IMG/VR virus record: IMGVR_UViG_3300025732_000199
Span: 1-29,053 of that record
Source of the DNA: a virus
Reading direction: 5' to 3' (one strand)
Length of the DNA: 29,053 nucleotides
The notes below the pieces were generated by a model. It did not search any database, was not told where the DNA came from, and worked only from the letters and a program-made list of their open reading frames with translations. The first letter of the stretch is position 1; every line of letters starts with the position of its first letter. Shown here in pieces: positions 1 through 8,100 of the stretch. Position numbers and translations under genes: made by a program.

Positions 1-175
1 TGTCGATTTGACATTCCCTCAGAACCGTGTATGGGGCTTCCAGAGAGACATCGTTGTAAACCGTGAATACAAGGCAAAGAAGGATACAATTGAGTATACC
101 GTCTTCGTCCGTTTTGGTATTCAATGGGAAGAAGAAGATGCAATCGTCTGGGCCGATGCTGCTGCAGATGCATAA
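1..175 (+). CDS. Major capsid protein, C-terminal end (partial)
   Basis: Only the last 57 codons are present, read in the frame that starts at base 2 and ends at TAA 173-175. The peptide ends in a beta-rich stretch (EYTVFVRFGIQW) and an acidic, alanine-rich tail. This is typical of the P-domain and C-terminus of HK97-fold capsid proteins, whose subunits build the icosahedral shell. Supporting context: a strong terminator directly follows, and the next genes are connector and neck genes in standard siphovirus order. Three of its four arginine codons are CGT, as in the major tail and SSB genes here, which fits a highly expressed protein. The fold cannot be proven from 57 residues; the call rests mainly on gene order. 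Confidence 0.7.
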   Translation, partial: VDLTFPQNRVWGFQRDIVVNREYKAKKDTIEYTVFVRFGIQWEEEDAIVWADAAADA

Positions 176-194
176 TCTGTAAACAGTAACCTTT

Positions 195-237
195 GAGAGG
201 GGGTAGGGGAAACATCTCCTCCCCCTCTTACTTTTTA
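195..237 (+). terminator. Intrinsic terminator after the capsid gene
   Basis: A long GC-rich hairpin: GAGAGGGGG then AGGGGA on the left arm, an AACA loop, and TCTCCT then CCCCCTCTT on the right arm, giving about 15 pairs with one bulged T and G-T wobbles. A run of five T follows at 232-236. It lies 20 bases after the capsid stop codon and directly upstream of a promoter, so it should limit read-through of the abundant capsid transcript. Confidence 0.9.
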
Positions 238-243
238 GTATTC

Positions 244-252
244 TGTTATAAT
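244..252 (+). promoter_or_regulatory. Extended -10 promoter (TGTTATAAT)
   Basis: TGTTATAAT is a perfect extended -10 element (TGn plus TATAAT). No convincing -35 is seen 16 to 18 bases upstream, where the terminator stem lies; extended -10 promoters can work without one. Initiation near 258-260 would place the AGGAGG at 262-267 almost at the 5' end of the mRNA for the gene at 275. It restarts transcription after the terminator. Confidence 0.7.
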
Positions 253-274
253 AGTTCACATAGGAGGTTAAATA

Positions 275-739
275 ATGGAAGAAAATAATTTAAATAATGA
301 AGCGCCAGTAGAAACACCAGTTGTTTCAGAACCAGTTGTCGAGGCTCCTATGCCAGAAACAAATGTAGAAGAGGTAGCGCCAGCAAACGAACCATCTGCT
401 TGGGAAAAGTATAAGATTTCAGCAGCAGAGGAATCAAAGGATTCTGGTGTTATTACTACAAATGATTTAAGCCGAGGATCTAATACGGTCCAAGGAATGG
501 GTTCTGTTGCCAATGGTGTTATTGGTGCAACTGAGGTTGAGCGTAAGCCAGCACCTGCTGCTGCTCCTGCAAAGAAGAAGGTTGTAATTCATTCTACAAA
601 GAATGTAAGCCTTCCAGGAGTTGGAAAAGTATATCGTGGCTATAACGTTGTAACTCCAGAACAAGCAGACAAGTGGTTAGAAAGAAATCACGTTCGTCTT
701 GCTACAGATGAAGAAGTCGCCAAGGAGTTTGGTCGATAA
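275..739 (+). CDS. Hypothetical virion-associated protein with acidic Pro/Glu-rich N-terminus
   Basis: 154 residues. Start: ATG 275 behind a strong AGGAGG with a 7-base spacer. Residues 1-45 are rich in Pro, Glu, Val and Ala and should be disordered. A middle linker ends in an Ala-Pro-Lys stretch. The last ~45 residues look like a small folded domain (KVYRGYNVVTPEQADKWLER pattern: G-x-x-Y-x-x-G-x-x-V, then a helix). That pattern resembles the short beta-strand plus helix domains found in small phage head or neck-associated proteins such as FluMu-type N-terminal domains. The position between capsid and adaptor genes suggests a capsid decoration or head-tail joining role, but no specific function is recognised. 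Transcription probably starts at the promoter at 244-252. Confidence 0.75.
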   Translation: MEENNLNNEAPVETPVVSEPVVEAPMPETNVEEVAPANEPSAWEKYKISAAEESKDSGVITTNDLSRGSNTVQGMGSVANGVIGATEVERKPAPAAAPAKKKVVIHSTKNVSLPGVGKVYRGYNVVTPEQADKWLERNHVRLATDEEVAKEFGR

Positions 740-1660
740 ATGGAAGTATTGAGAGTTCCACCTTATCCTCTAATCACAACATGGGATTTGCCTATAGCAA
801 ACTATGAGTATATTGTGTATGTTGAGGATTTGGTGGATCACTCAGTTGAAGAATCAAATATTTTTTCAAACGCAAATGGTAAATTGGTTTATCAATTACC
901 ACTTGAAAAGGTACAGTTTGATCGTGACTTCTTAATTAGATTTTATGATACAGAGCACGAACACATTTTATATGAAAGCAATTTATCTATCGTAAGACCT
1001 TATGTTGATCCAGTAGAATTAGGCGAAACAGCAACTGAAATCAATCAGTATAAAATGTACGAACTTATTGCAAGATCAATTATTGATACATATGTTGGTG
1101 ATGGTTTTTATAACCATAAGTTAGTTATGAACACAACTGGAAATGGTGCAGACTATTTCCCTGTCTGGCATGACTTTAACAGAATTTTAAAAGTTTATGA
1201 AAATAATATTTTAGTATATGATGTAGATAACCCAGATGATTATGATTTTGAATACAAAGTTTTATTGGATAACTCTGCAATATATAGAGTTGATAAAAGC
1301 GTTGCAGGTGAAGAACGAAACAGAAGAGAAAACGATTTAACAAAAATTTCTACAGCACATGGAGATTTAGGTTATGTTGCTTATTCTCCAACAGATTTTC
1401 CAAGAGGTTTTGATTATACATTTATTCTAGATGTTGGATATCGTGCAATTCCAGCAGATGTAGAAGTAGCATCAAAAATGCTTATTGAGGATATTAAGTG
1501 TGGAAAGTTAGACTATTACACAAGATATATTTCTGCATACAATACAGATCAATTTAGAATTCAATTTGATAAGGGCATGATGTCTGGTACTGGCAACATG
1601 ATTGTGGATAGAATTTTAGACAAGTACATTAAGGCAATTACTAAGCCAGGAGTATTATAA
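740..1660 (+). CDS. Head-tail adaptor (connector) protein, putative
   Basis: 306 residues, starting at ATG 740 directly after the TAA of the previous gene; an AAGGAG lies 12 bases upstream. The N-terminal ~90 residues look like a beta-rich domain. The central part is rich in Asp, Tyr and Asn. The C-terminal ~65 residues are mostly helical (VEVASKMLIEDIKCGKLDYY through DRILDKYIKAI) and resemble helical adaptor proteins of the HK97 gp6 or SPP1 gp15 type, which ring the portal and dock the neck. Placement after capsid and before head-closure and gp10-like genes supports this. It is longer than typical adaptors (about 100-200 residues) because of the N-terminal domain. Assignment is by order and fold impression; catalytic motifs are not expected. 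Confidence 0.6.
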   Translation: MEVLRVPPYPLITTWDLPIANYEYIVYVEDLVDHSVEESNIFSNANGKLVYQLPLEKVQFDRDFLIRFYDTEHEHILYESNLSIVRPYVDPVELGETATEINQYKMYELIARSIIDTYVGDGFYNHKLVMNTTGNGADYFPVWHDFNRILKVYENNILVYDVDNPDDYDFEYKVLLDNSAIYRVDKSVAGEERNRRENDLTKISTAHGDLGYVAYSPTDFPRGFDYTFILDVGYRAIPADVEVASKMLIEDIKCGKLDYYTRYISAYNTDQFRIQFDKGMMSGTGNMIVDRILDKYIKAITKPGVL

Positions 1661-2109
1661 TGACTATATGCGAAACTCCAGACTTCGCATTTCCTATGCA
1701 GGCAGATGTTTATCATCCAATAGTTGAGCAAGGTGTCTATGGCGAAGTTAAAAAGACATGGGTATTAGATCGCACCATTGCTTGTTCATTTGCACCCGCA
1801 GGTACAGCATTCAAAGAAGAAGTAACACCAAATGTTAATATTACACAAGACAAAATATTACTTGGAAGAGTTAAAACAGATATCAGAATGTCAAGTGTTG
1901 AGGGACGAAACTCAATTACAAATATCATAATTACTAATATTAAAGATAAAAATTGTAATGAAATATACACAGAAACATCAGGTCCACGTGCAGGAAAATC
2001 TACTATTTTTGAAATAGCAACTCAAGACCCATTTGCTGGACCATTTGGAAATGTTGAATACTATAAGTTAGTTATTAGAAGGTCTGAAAATCAGGCGGTA
2101 GATATATGA
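1660..2109 (+). CDS. Head closure / stopper protein, putative
   Basis: 149 residues. Its ATG overlaps the previous stop by one base (TAATG) and its own TGA overlaps the next start (ATGA), so it is translationally coupled on both sides. The sequence is beta-rich without enzymatic motifs. It ends with a strand pattern (YYKLVIRRSEN) common in small beta-barrel stopper proteins of the SPP1 gp16 or HK97 gp7 type, which close the portal channel. The call depends on its place between the adaptor and the gp10-like protein. It could also be a general neck protein. Confidence 0.5.
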   Translation: MTICETPDFAFPMQADVYHPIVEQGVYGEVKKTWVLDRTIACSFAPAGTAFKEEVTPNVNITQDKILLGRVKTDIRMSSVEGRNSITNIIITNIKDKNCNEIYTETSGPRAGKSTIFEIATQDPFAGPFGNVEYYKLVIRRSENQAVDI

Positions 2110-2777
2110 AAATAAGAGTTAATTCTACAAAGTTTAAGCGTGATATGGATAACATTATGAAGTATTCATTTGGATTTTTAGACGGCACACAACAAGGAAA
2201 AACTGCTATGTACGCTGCCCTTGCTCCAGAGATAGCAGAGATGGCATCTCAATATATAGATTCAAATGCAAGAATTACTCCAGAAACATTACATCACATA
2301 TACGAGTGGCATCAAACAGGAAGTCCTCAAGCAAGATTATTTGATATTGATTATTCTATAAATAAGGTTGGGATAGTATTTACTTCTAAATTTAAACAGT
2401 CAACAACAGTAAAAGATGGTTCAAGCGTTCCATTTTATAATAAAGCAGAAATTATGGAACAAGGTGCAGCAGTTACTATTAAGCCAAAGAAAGCAAATGT
2501 TTTAGCATTTGATGTTAATGGAGAACAAGTGTTTACTCCAAACCCTGTTGTTGTTCAAAACCCAGGCGGAAATACACAGGGACAATTTGAAAAGGCAATA
2601 AATAATTTTTTTAGTTTATATTTTAAGCAATCATTTTTAACAACAAGCGGATTAAAAAGATATTTCAACAACCCAACGGTTTATAAAAAGAATCTTGGAT
2701 ACGGAAAGCGAAGTGGAAGATATGCTGGCCTTAAGACAGGGTATCAATGGGTTGCTAAGGCAGGTACAATGAGATGA
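2106..2777 (+). CDS. HK97 gp10-like neck / tail completion protein
   Basis: 223 residues; ATG 2106 overlaps the upstream stop by four bases (ATGA). An N-terminal helical region (MKIRVNSTKFKRDMDNIMKY) is followed by an alpha-beta core with IYEWHQTG and later AVTIKPKKANVLAFDVNGE and VFTPNPVVVQNPGG. The 'I-x-P-x-x-A-x-V-L-x-F' plus 'V-F' pattern is characteristic of HK97-gp10 family proteins, which join the finished tail to the head. The basic C-terminus (KRSGRYAGLKTGYQWVAKAG) is rich in Lys, Arg and Tyr. Neighbours on both sides are neck and tail-terminator genes with coupled starts. Confidence 0.65.
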   Translation: MKIRVNSTKFKRDMDNIMKYSFGFLDGTQQGKTAMYAALAPEIAEMASQYIDSNARITPETLHHIYEWHQTGSPQARLFDIDYSINKVGIVFTSKFKQSTTVKDGSSVPFYNKAEIMEQGAAVTIKPKKANVLAFDVNGEQVFTPNPVVVQNPGGNTQGQFEKAINNFFSLYFKQSFLTTSGLKRYFNNPTVYKKNLGYGKRSGRYAGLKTGYQWVAKAGTMR

Positions 2778-3337
2778 CAGAACTTCAATCAATATCAACA
2801 CTTAATACACCAATCCTATGGATTAATGAATATCTAAAAGAAAAGATTGGCTTAGATACTGGTATAGGTGTGCCATTTTTTCCATCACGTCCAGCATCCA
2901 TAGATGAATTAACTGAAAGTTGGATTACCATTACTCCAGAAAGCACTAATGAGCCACAAAGACTTGCCTACGCTGGTGTTATGGCTACATGGGATAGACT
3001 TGTTCGTATGCGTAGATCTCCATTTCCTCATATTAAACAGGAACAAGCGCTTTATTATTTTTATGCAACACAAAGTGATGTAATAGGAAATATGGTGCGA
3101 GTACAAGAAAGAGTATTAAGACTGATGGACAGAGAGGATGAATCTGCCCAAGAAATCAACGACTGGGCAAAAAATAAAGAATTTGAGGGCATGAAGAATA
3201 AGTTCTATTTCCACAGATTTAGGGTCTATCAATTAGAAGAGGTCAGGGACATTATAGATTTCGGTACAGCCAGGACTTATGGCGGAAATAAGATTATTAT
3301 AGACTTTGAGTACCACCAAGACCGATCAATAATTTAA
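2774..3337 (+). CDS. Tail terminator protein, putative
   Basis: 187 residues, ATG 2774 overlapping the previous TGA by four bases. It has an alpha-beta character: an N-terminal helix (ILWINEYLKEKIG), a central helical stretch with YYFYATQSD and a long helix containing VQERVLRLMDREDESAQEIN, then a terminal beta segment (KIIIDFEYHQD). This resembles phage minor tail or terminator proteins of the lambda gpU kind, which form the hexameric ring that stops tube polymerisation. It is the last gene before the major tail protein, the usual location. No motif is diagnostic. A weak 7-bp inverted repeat follows it. Confidence 0.55.
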   Translation: MTELQSISTLNTPILWINEYLKEKIGLDTGIGVPFFPSRPASIDELTESWITITPESTNEPQRLAYAGVMATWDRLVRMRRSPFPHIKQEQALYYFYATQSDVIGNMVRVQERVLRLMDREDESAQEINDWAKNKEFEGMKNKFYFHRFRVYQLEEVRDIIDFGTARTYGGNKIIIDFEYHQDRSII

Positions 3338-3339
3338 TA

Positions 3340-3378
3340 AAAAGGCTGTATACTTATCAATGAGGAAACACGCCTTTT
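3340..3378 (+). promoter_or_regulatory. Inverted repeat with -10-like TATACT upstream of the major tail gene
   Basis: AAAAGGC (3340-3346) and GCCTTTT (3372-3378) are perfect inverted repeats with a 25-base spacer. TATACT at 3349-3354 inside the spacer resembles a -10 box but has no good -35 or TGn extension. The element may be a weak terminator for the neck operon, an RNA hairpin in the leader of the major tail transcript, or a promoter region. A separate transcription start is plausible because the major tail gene needs high expression, but the signal is weak. Confidence 0.3.
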
Positions 3379-3408
3379 AATTTCTAGAAAAATAAAGAGG
3401 TGAAATAC

Positions 3409-4032
3409 ATGGCATATACACGTGGTACTAGCAATAACATCATCGTTGGTGCAGCAGCGCTCTTCACATATGAAGACGGTGTAATCCCAGAGACTGGTGT
3501 TCTTCCAGGCTACATCCCAGGCACATCCTACAAGTCAACACTTCAGGATGAAGAAGGGTTCCGTAACGTAGGTTACACAATGAATGGTTTGGAACTTCAA
3601 TTCCAGCCAGATTTCGGTGAAGTTTCTGTAGATCAGGTTCTTGACGTTGCTAAGTTGTTCAAGCAAGGCATGCAGGTTAATCTAAATACTACATTCGCTG
3701 AGTCAACATTAGAAAATCTTTTGTTTGCTCTTGCAAGCAAGGATTCAAACCTATCGACAGTTTCAGGAAATCCAACACTTAATCTATCAGCAGGTGAAAT
3801 TGGCGAATGTCCAGTTGAGCGTGGTTTGGTAGCAGTTGGTCCAGGAACAGGAGACTGTGCAGCATCTGACCAGATCGAAAGAGTTTACGTTGCATACCGT
3901 GCACTCTCAATTGAGAATGTAACAGTATCAGCAAAGCGTGATGAGGCAACAATGTTCGAAGTTTCGTTCCGTTTGCTTCCAAACGACAATGGCTCTTACG
4001 GTAAGATCGTAGATCGTACAATCCCAGCATAA
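3409..4032 (+). CDS. Major tail protein (tail tube)
   Basis: 207 residues if translation starts at ATG 3409, preceded by AAAGAGGTG with good spacing. A GTG three codons upstream (3400) lies inside that ribosome binding site and is not a plausible start. The protein is beta-rich and Gly/Thr/Ser-rich, with FQPDFGEVSVDQVLDVAKLF and a late strand pair (TVSAKRDEATMFEVSFRLLP). This matches tube proteins of siphoviruses that stack as hexamers around the tape measure. Seven of its eight arginine codons are CGT, unlike its AGA-using neighbours, and many codons end in C, a sign of selection for high expression. Strong terminator downstream; chaperone and tape measure genes follow, as expected. Confidence 0.85.
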   Translation: MAYTRGTSNNIIVGAAALFTYEDGVIPETGVLPGYIPGTSYKSTLQDEEGFRNVGYTMNGLELQFQPDFGEVSVDQVLDVAKLFKQGMQVNLNTTFAESTLENLLFALASKDSNLSTVSGNPTLNLSAGEIGECPVERGLVAVGPGTGDCAASDQIERVYVAYRALSIENVTVSAKRDEATMFEVSFRLLPNDNGSYGKIVDRTIPA

Positions 4033-4047
4033 TACAATTAAATAATA

Positions 4048-4090
4048 CAGAAGGCCCAGTCATATTTGAAAAGGCTGGGCTTTTCTGTTT
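4048..4090 (+). terminator. Intrinsic terminator after the major tail gene
   Basis: A hairpin formed by CAGAAGGCCCAG (4048-4059) and CTGGGCTTTTCTG (4075-4087), 15-base loop, one bulge and a G-T wobble, with a T-rich 3' side (CTTTTCTGTTT). The stop codon of the major tail gene is 15 bases upstream. The 3' end touches the next promoter, so transcription of the abundant tail tube mRNA is cut off before the low-abundance chaperone and tape measure genes. Confidence 0.88.
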
Positions 4091-4098
4091 GCTATAAT
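4090..4098 (+). promoter_or_regulatory. Extended -10 promoter giving a leaderless start (TGCTATAAT)
   Basis: A perfect TGnTATAAT element. Only six bases separate it from the ATG at 4105, so a start at the usual distance from the -10 falls on or next to the A of that ATG. No Shine-Dalgarno sequence is present before that ATG. The -35 position lies within the terminator hairpin and has no TTGACA-like match. Confidence 0.75.
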
Positions 4099-4104
4099 TA
4101 AGTA

Positions 4105-4797
4105 ATGGCAACAAAAATATATAATACAGACAATATTATTTTAATTGATGGAACAGATGTTTTTTTAACACCATTAAAAATAAAATATTTAAGAGAATTT
4201 ATGTTTGTATTTGAAGAAGTAAAACTTGCAACAAATGATGATGAGGCTATTACGGCATTATCGAAATGTGCTCTTGTTAGCATGCAACAATATTATCCAT
4301 CTATAAAAACAATAGAAGAGATGGAAGACAAAATTGATTTACCTAGTATTTATAAAATATTGTATATTGCTGCAGGTATTAAAATAAATAAAAATTCAGA
4401 AGAACCAGTCAAAGATCAAGCAGTAGAAAGCGGATCTACTTGGGAAACATTAGACTTGGCAAAACTAGAGTCTGAACTATTCCTGTTGGGAATCTGGAAA
4501 GATTATGATGATTTAGAATCTTCTTTATCTATGCCAGAAATATTAGCAACATTAAGCGTAAAAAGAGATTTAGACTACGATAGTAAAAAGTTTTTGGCTG
4601 CTATGCAAGGTGTAGACTTAGATAAGCAGGTAGGAAAAGATAACAGCAACGCCTGGGAAGAAATGAAGGCCAGGGTATTCAGTAAAGGTAAGACAGACAA
4701 TCCTAATGATATAACAGCCCTTCAGGGAGTTAATGCTCAAAAGGCAGGTTTTGGCATAGGTCTCGGTTTGGACTACGAAGATCTTACTCAAAAATAA
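4105..4797 (+). CDS. Tail assembly chaperone paralog A (long form), probably leaderless
   Basis: 230 residues. The N-terminal ~95 residues match the next gene's product in order: IILIDGT / IKLIDGT, PLKI, LR-x-FM, a Cys-containing helix, Y-x-P, then IDLPSIYKI / IDLPTVYKL. This domain plus the position just before the tape measure fits tail assembly chaperones (lambda G and G-T), which coat the tape measure during tail building and are absent from the virion. The C-terminal ~130 residues, unique to this copy, are acidic and helical and end with GIGLGLDYEDL; they could play the 'T' extension role. The start lies six bases after a TGCTATAAT box with no ribosome binding site, so the mRNA is probably leaderless. 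Mostly AGA/AGG arginine codons. Confidence 0.65.
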   Translation: MATKIYNTDNIILIDGTDVFLTPLKIKYLREFMFVFEEVKLATNDDEAITALSKCALVSMQQYYPSIKTIEEMEDKIDLPSIYKILYIAAGIKINKNSEEPVKDQAVESGSTWETLDLAKLESELFLLGIWKDYDDLESSLSMPEILATLSVKRDLDYDSKKFLAAMQGVDLDKQVGKDNSNAWEEMKARVFSKGKTDNPNDITALQGVNAQKAGFGIGLGLDYEDLTQK

Positions 4798-4806
4798 AGT
4801 CGTTTG

Positions 4807-4815
4807 TGGTATAAT
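4807..4815 (+). promoter_or_regulatory. Extended -10 promoter (TGGTATAAT)
   Basis: A perfect TGnTATAAT element nine bases after the stop of chaperone paralog A. No clear -35. Start of RNA near 4821-4823 would give a short leader carrying the AAGGAGG at 4830-4836 for the gene at 4841. It may also feed the tape measure gene, since no terminator is visible after the gene at 4841. Confidence 0.68.
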
Positions 4816-4840
4816 TATTTCACTTACTTAAGGAGGAATA

Positions 4841-5173
4841 ATGGCAGATAAAACTCAGCCATCAGAAATTAAACTAATTGACGGAACAGTATTAAAGGCG
4901 GTACCACTAAAAATTTCGCTTCTACGACCTTTCATGACAAGGTTTGCGGATCTAACAAAAGTCGCCGAAGACAATGATAAATCAATGGACGTATTACTTG
5001 ATTGTGTTCAAATTGCACTTAAGCAATATAAGCCAGAACTTGCTGATGATCGTGAAGCATTAGAAGAAAATATCGATCTGCCAACAGTATATAAGTTAGT
5101 CGACGCTGCATCTGGAGTTAATCTACAGGGTGTTGACACAAACGATATTCTAAATACCGTTGGTAAAAAATAA
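4841..5173 (+). CDS. Tail assembly chaperone paralog B (short form)
   Basis: 110 residues, ATG behind AAGGAGG with a 4-base spacer, one of the strongest ribosome binding sites here. It is homologous to the N-terminal half of the previous gene's product (KLIDGT, PLKI, LRPFM, C-x-x-I-A-x-x-x-Y-x-P, IDLPTVYKL) but lacks the long C-terminal extension. The short form is comparable to lambda gpG and the long one to gpG-T, though here they are separate genes. The end reads GGT AAA AAA TAA; a -1 shift there would add only a few codons before a TGA, so no useful frameshift product is seen. The tape measure gene follows after 23 bases. Confidence 0.65.
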   Translation: MADKTQPSEIKLIDGTVLKAVPLKISLLRPFMTRFADLTKVAEDNDKSMDVLLDCVQIALKQYKPELADDREALEENIDLPTVYKLVDAASGVNLQGVDTNDILNTVGKK

Positions 5174-5196
5174 ACGATAAAGAGGTGTTATGAAAA

Positions 5197-8100
5197 GTGT
5201 CAGATGTTAATGCTCATATAGGCATAGATTTTGACACGGCTGGTGCACTTGCTCAGTTAAGGCGACTTCAGGCAGGCCTTAGTACATTCTATCAAACACT
5301 TGCCGAAGGTAACCTTGCTGCAGCAAATGCCCAGAAGGGGCTTAATGCCACCCTCGCACAAAGTATTGCTGCAAATGGAAAGTTTGCGGTAAGTCAAAAA
5401 ACAGTTGCAACAAGTACATTAGCGTTTACAACTGCATTAGAAAAAAATAAATTAAGCATGAAGGAATACTTCAGGTATTCTGCTGCTGCTGCAACCGCAA
5501 ACACTAAAACTCTATCACGAATGTTTGCACAAGAACGTGAAATTATTAACCGTGCACGTAGAGATAGAGTAAAGTCATTACAGGCACAATATGTTCAAAT
5601 GGCAAAGGCGCAAGGTGGCTTTGTAGAGGCAATGCGTATTATGCCAAGAACTCTGATGATGGCAAATGGCCAGTTTACAGAACTTGGAACTAGAATTCAG
5701 TATGCAGCACAAAGACAACAGTTCTTAAATCAGTTATTAAAACAAGGATCTACAAACCTATTAAACTTTGGTAAAAACATGCAGTGGGCTGGCCGTCAGT
5801 TGATGGTAGGTTTAACAATTCCTTTAACCATGCTTGCTGGGTATGCATCTAAGGCTTTCAGAGAATTAGAAAAAGAAACAATTAAGTTTAAGCGTGTATA
5901 TGGAGATGCTTTTACAAGTCAAGCAGAAACAGATGCTGCTGTTAAAAATGTTCAAACAATTGCTAATGAATATATGAAGTTTGGTGTAGCAGTAAAGGAC
6001 ACCATGACAATGGCAGCCGATGCTGCTGCAGCAGGTTTCCAGGGCGCAGATTTAGACAAACAAATAAGATCAGCAACCAAGTTAGCGGTGCTTGGTCAGA
6101 TTGAGCAACAGCAAGCACTTGAGACAACAATATCTTTACAGAACGCATTTGGTTTGTCTGCAGATCAGTTAGCAGAAAAAATTAATTTTTTAAACGCAGT
6201 AGAAAACCAAACAGTTCTTTCTATTGAAGATTTAACAATTGCAATTCCAAAGGCTGCACCAGTTGTTAAGCAACTTGGCGGTAACGTAGAAGATCTTGCA
6301 TTCTTCCTTACAGCAATGAAAGAAGGTGGAATCAATGCGTCAGAAGGTGCCAACGCACTTAAGTCTGGATTAGCATCTATGATTAACCCAACAGAAAAAG
6401 CATCTAAGATGCTCGATGGGCTTGGTATTAATATTAAGGGAATTATTGAAGCAAATAAGGGAGACCTTAAGGGAACTGTAGTAGGTTTTGCAAGAGCACT
6501 TGATACTTTAGATCCTTTAAATCGTGCTCGTGCTATTGAACAACTATTTGGTAAATTCCAGTTTGCTCGTTTATCTACACTATTCCAGAATGTAACTAAG
6601 GATGGAAGTCAAGCATCACGTGCTCTAGATTTGGCTGGTAAGTCAGTAGAAGAACTTGCCATCCTGTCTGAACGAGAAATGAAAAAGATCGAAGAGTCTA
6701 CTACATTTAAGTTCCAGGCAGCAATGGAACAATTCAAAAAAGATATTATGCCTTTAGGAAAAGCATTTTTAGAAGCAGTTACTCCAATAGTTAAATTCTT
6801 CTCAAAGGTATTTGAAAAATTTAATAGTTTTAGTGATGGAACAAAAAAGACAATAGCCATAATAACTGGAGTAATTGCTGGTATAGGACCAATAGCCCTT
6901 ATGACCTTTGGTTTAATGGCAAACGGTATAGCAAACTTGGTTAAATTATTTGCAACATTACGAGGCGGAATAGCAAAGTTAAATGGACAAAACTCCATAC
7001 TTGGTGGAGGGTTTGACTATGTTACACAACAAGAATTAGAAAATCAAGCAGCATCTCAAGCCTTGCATAATACACACACTAGATTAGTCGAAGTATTTAA
7101 TGTTGAAAAGGTTGCAGTCAGCGAACTTGCTGCATCATATGCATCATTAGGTTCTCAGATGAGAACAATGGCATCACAGAACCCAGGTCTTTTTGCTGGA
7201 GGAGTTAGAGGAGCAAAGGGTGCAGTAAAGGGATTACCACCAGTAAGAAAATATGCTGATGGAATTTTGAGTGTTCCAGGACCAAAGGGCGCAGGCGATG
7301 TTGTCCCAGCAATGTTATCTCCACAAGAAGCAGTTATCCCTTCTGATAGAGCACAGAAGTACAGTGGTTTAATTACTGCAATTTTCAATGATAAAGTTCC
7401 AGGCTTTATGGCAGGAAGATTGCCTTGGGGAAATAATCACCCAGTAAAGCCAGTTGGACCAGTAGACATTAAGGGACCCAAGCCTTTTGCAGAAACACAA
7501 TCTCAAAGAGTTGTTGCAGAACAAATAGCAGATGCAGTTAAAGCCAGCCGATACGGCTCAACAAAGCCTACAGATTTTGGTGCATTGGTACAACCATTCT
7601 CTGGTCGTAGTTTCCCTATACCTGGAGTTGGCGGGGTATACAGAAAGCCTAACGGCAAACTAGTAGTAGTAAAGCCTACAATGGATGAAAAGACTGCATT
7701 GGCAGAAGTTCGTGCTACACAAATAGCAAGAGATGTTCATGGTTTGGTATCACCAAAACAAACTATTAGAACTATGCTTGATCCTACTGATCCTTCAGGT
7801 AAGAGAAAGTTAATTGTTTTAGAATCACCATATGATCCAAGAATTGCAGAAACTACTGGTAAGTTTACGCAAAAGGATATGATTACTCAACTTGTTGCAT
7901 CAACATTAAGAGCAGACAAAGATTTACAACAGGCAAACCTTTCTGGTAACGTGCTTGCTGACGTAGGAACTGCTGGAGTGTTTGGTAGAGCATCAGGATT
8001 TAGAGATTATCAGACAGTTCTTCCAGGAATGGGAGAGATGGGACTTATCAATTTGCTTGGCGTTAAGGGTGGTGCTAAAAAATTCTTTGCACAAGAAACA

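Noticed and set aside
3400-3411. GTG at 3400 as start of the major tail protein.
   Set aside because: It lies inside the AAAGAGGTG ribosome binding site; the ATG at 3409 has correct spacing.
5190-5210. A six-codon ORF (ATG 5190 to TAA) overlapping the tape measure start.
   Set aside because: The AGAGGTG is only two bases before this ATG, too close for efficient initiation, and its spacing suits the GTG at 5197.
5155-5210. Programmed -1 frameshift at GGT AAA AAA TAA at the end of chaperone B.
   Set aside because: The bases do not form a proper X-XXY-YYZ heptamer in the reading frame, and the shifted frame ends within a few codons.
6609-6998. Long open frames on the minus strand within the tape measure and other genes.
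   Set aside because: They lie opposite strongly coding + strand genes, have no ribosome binding sites, and their translations are low-complexity hydrophobic strings.
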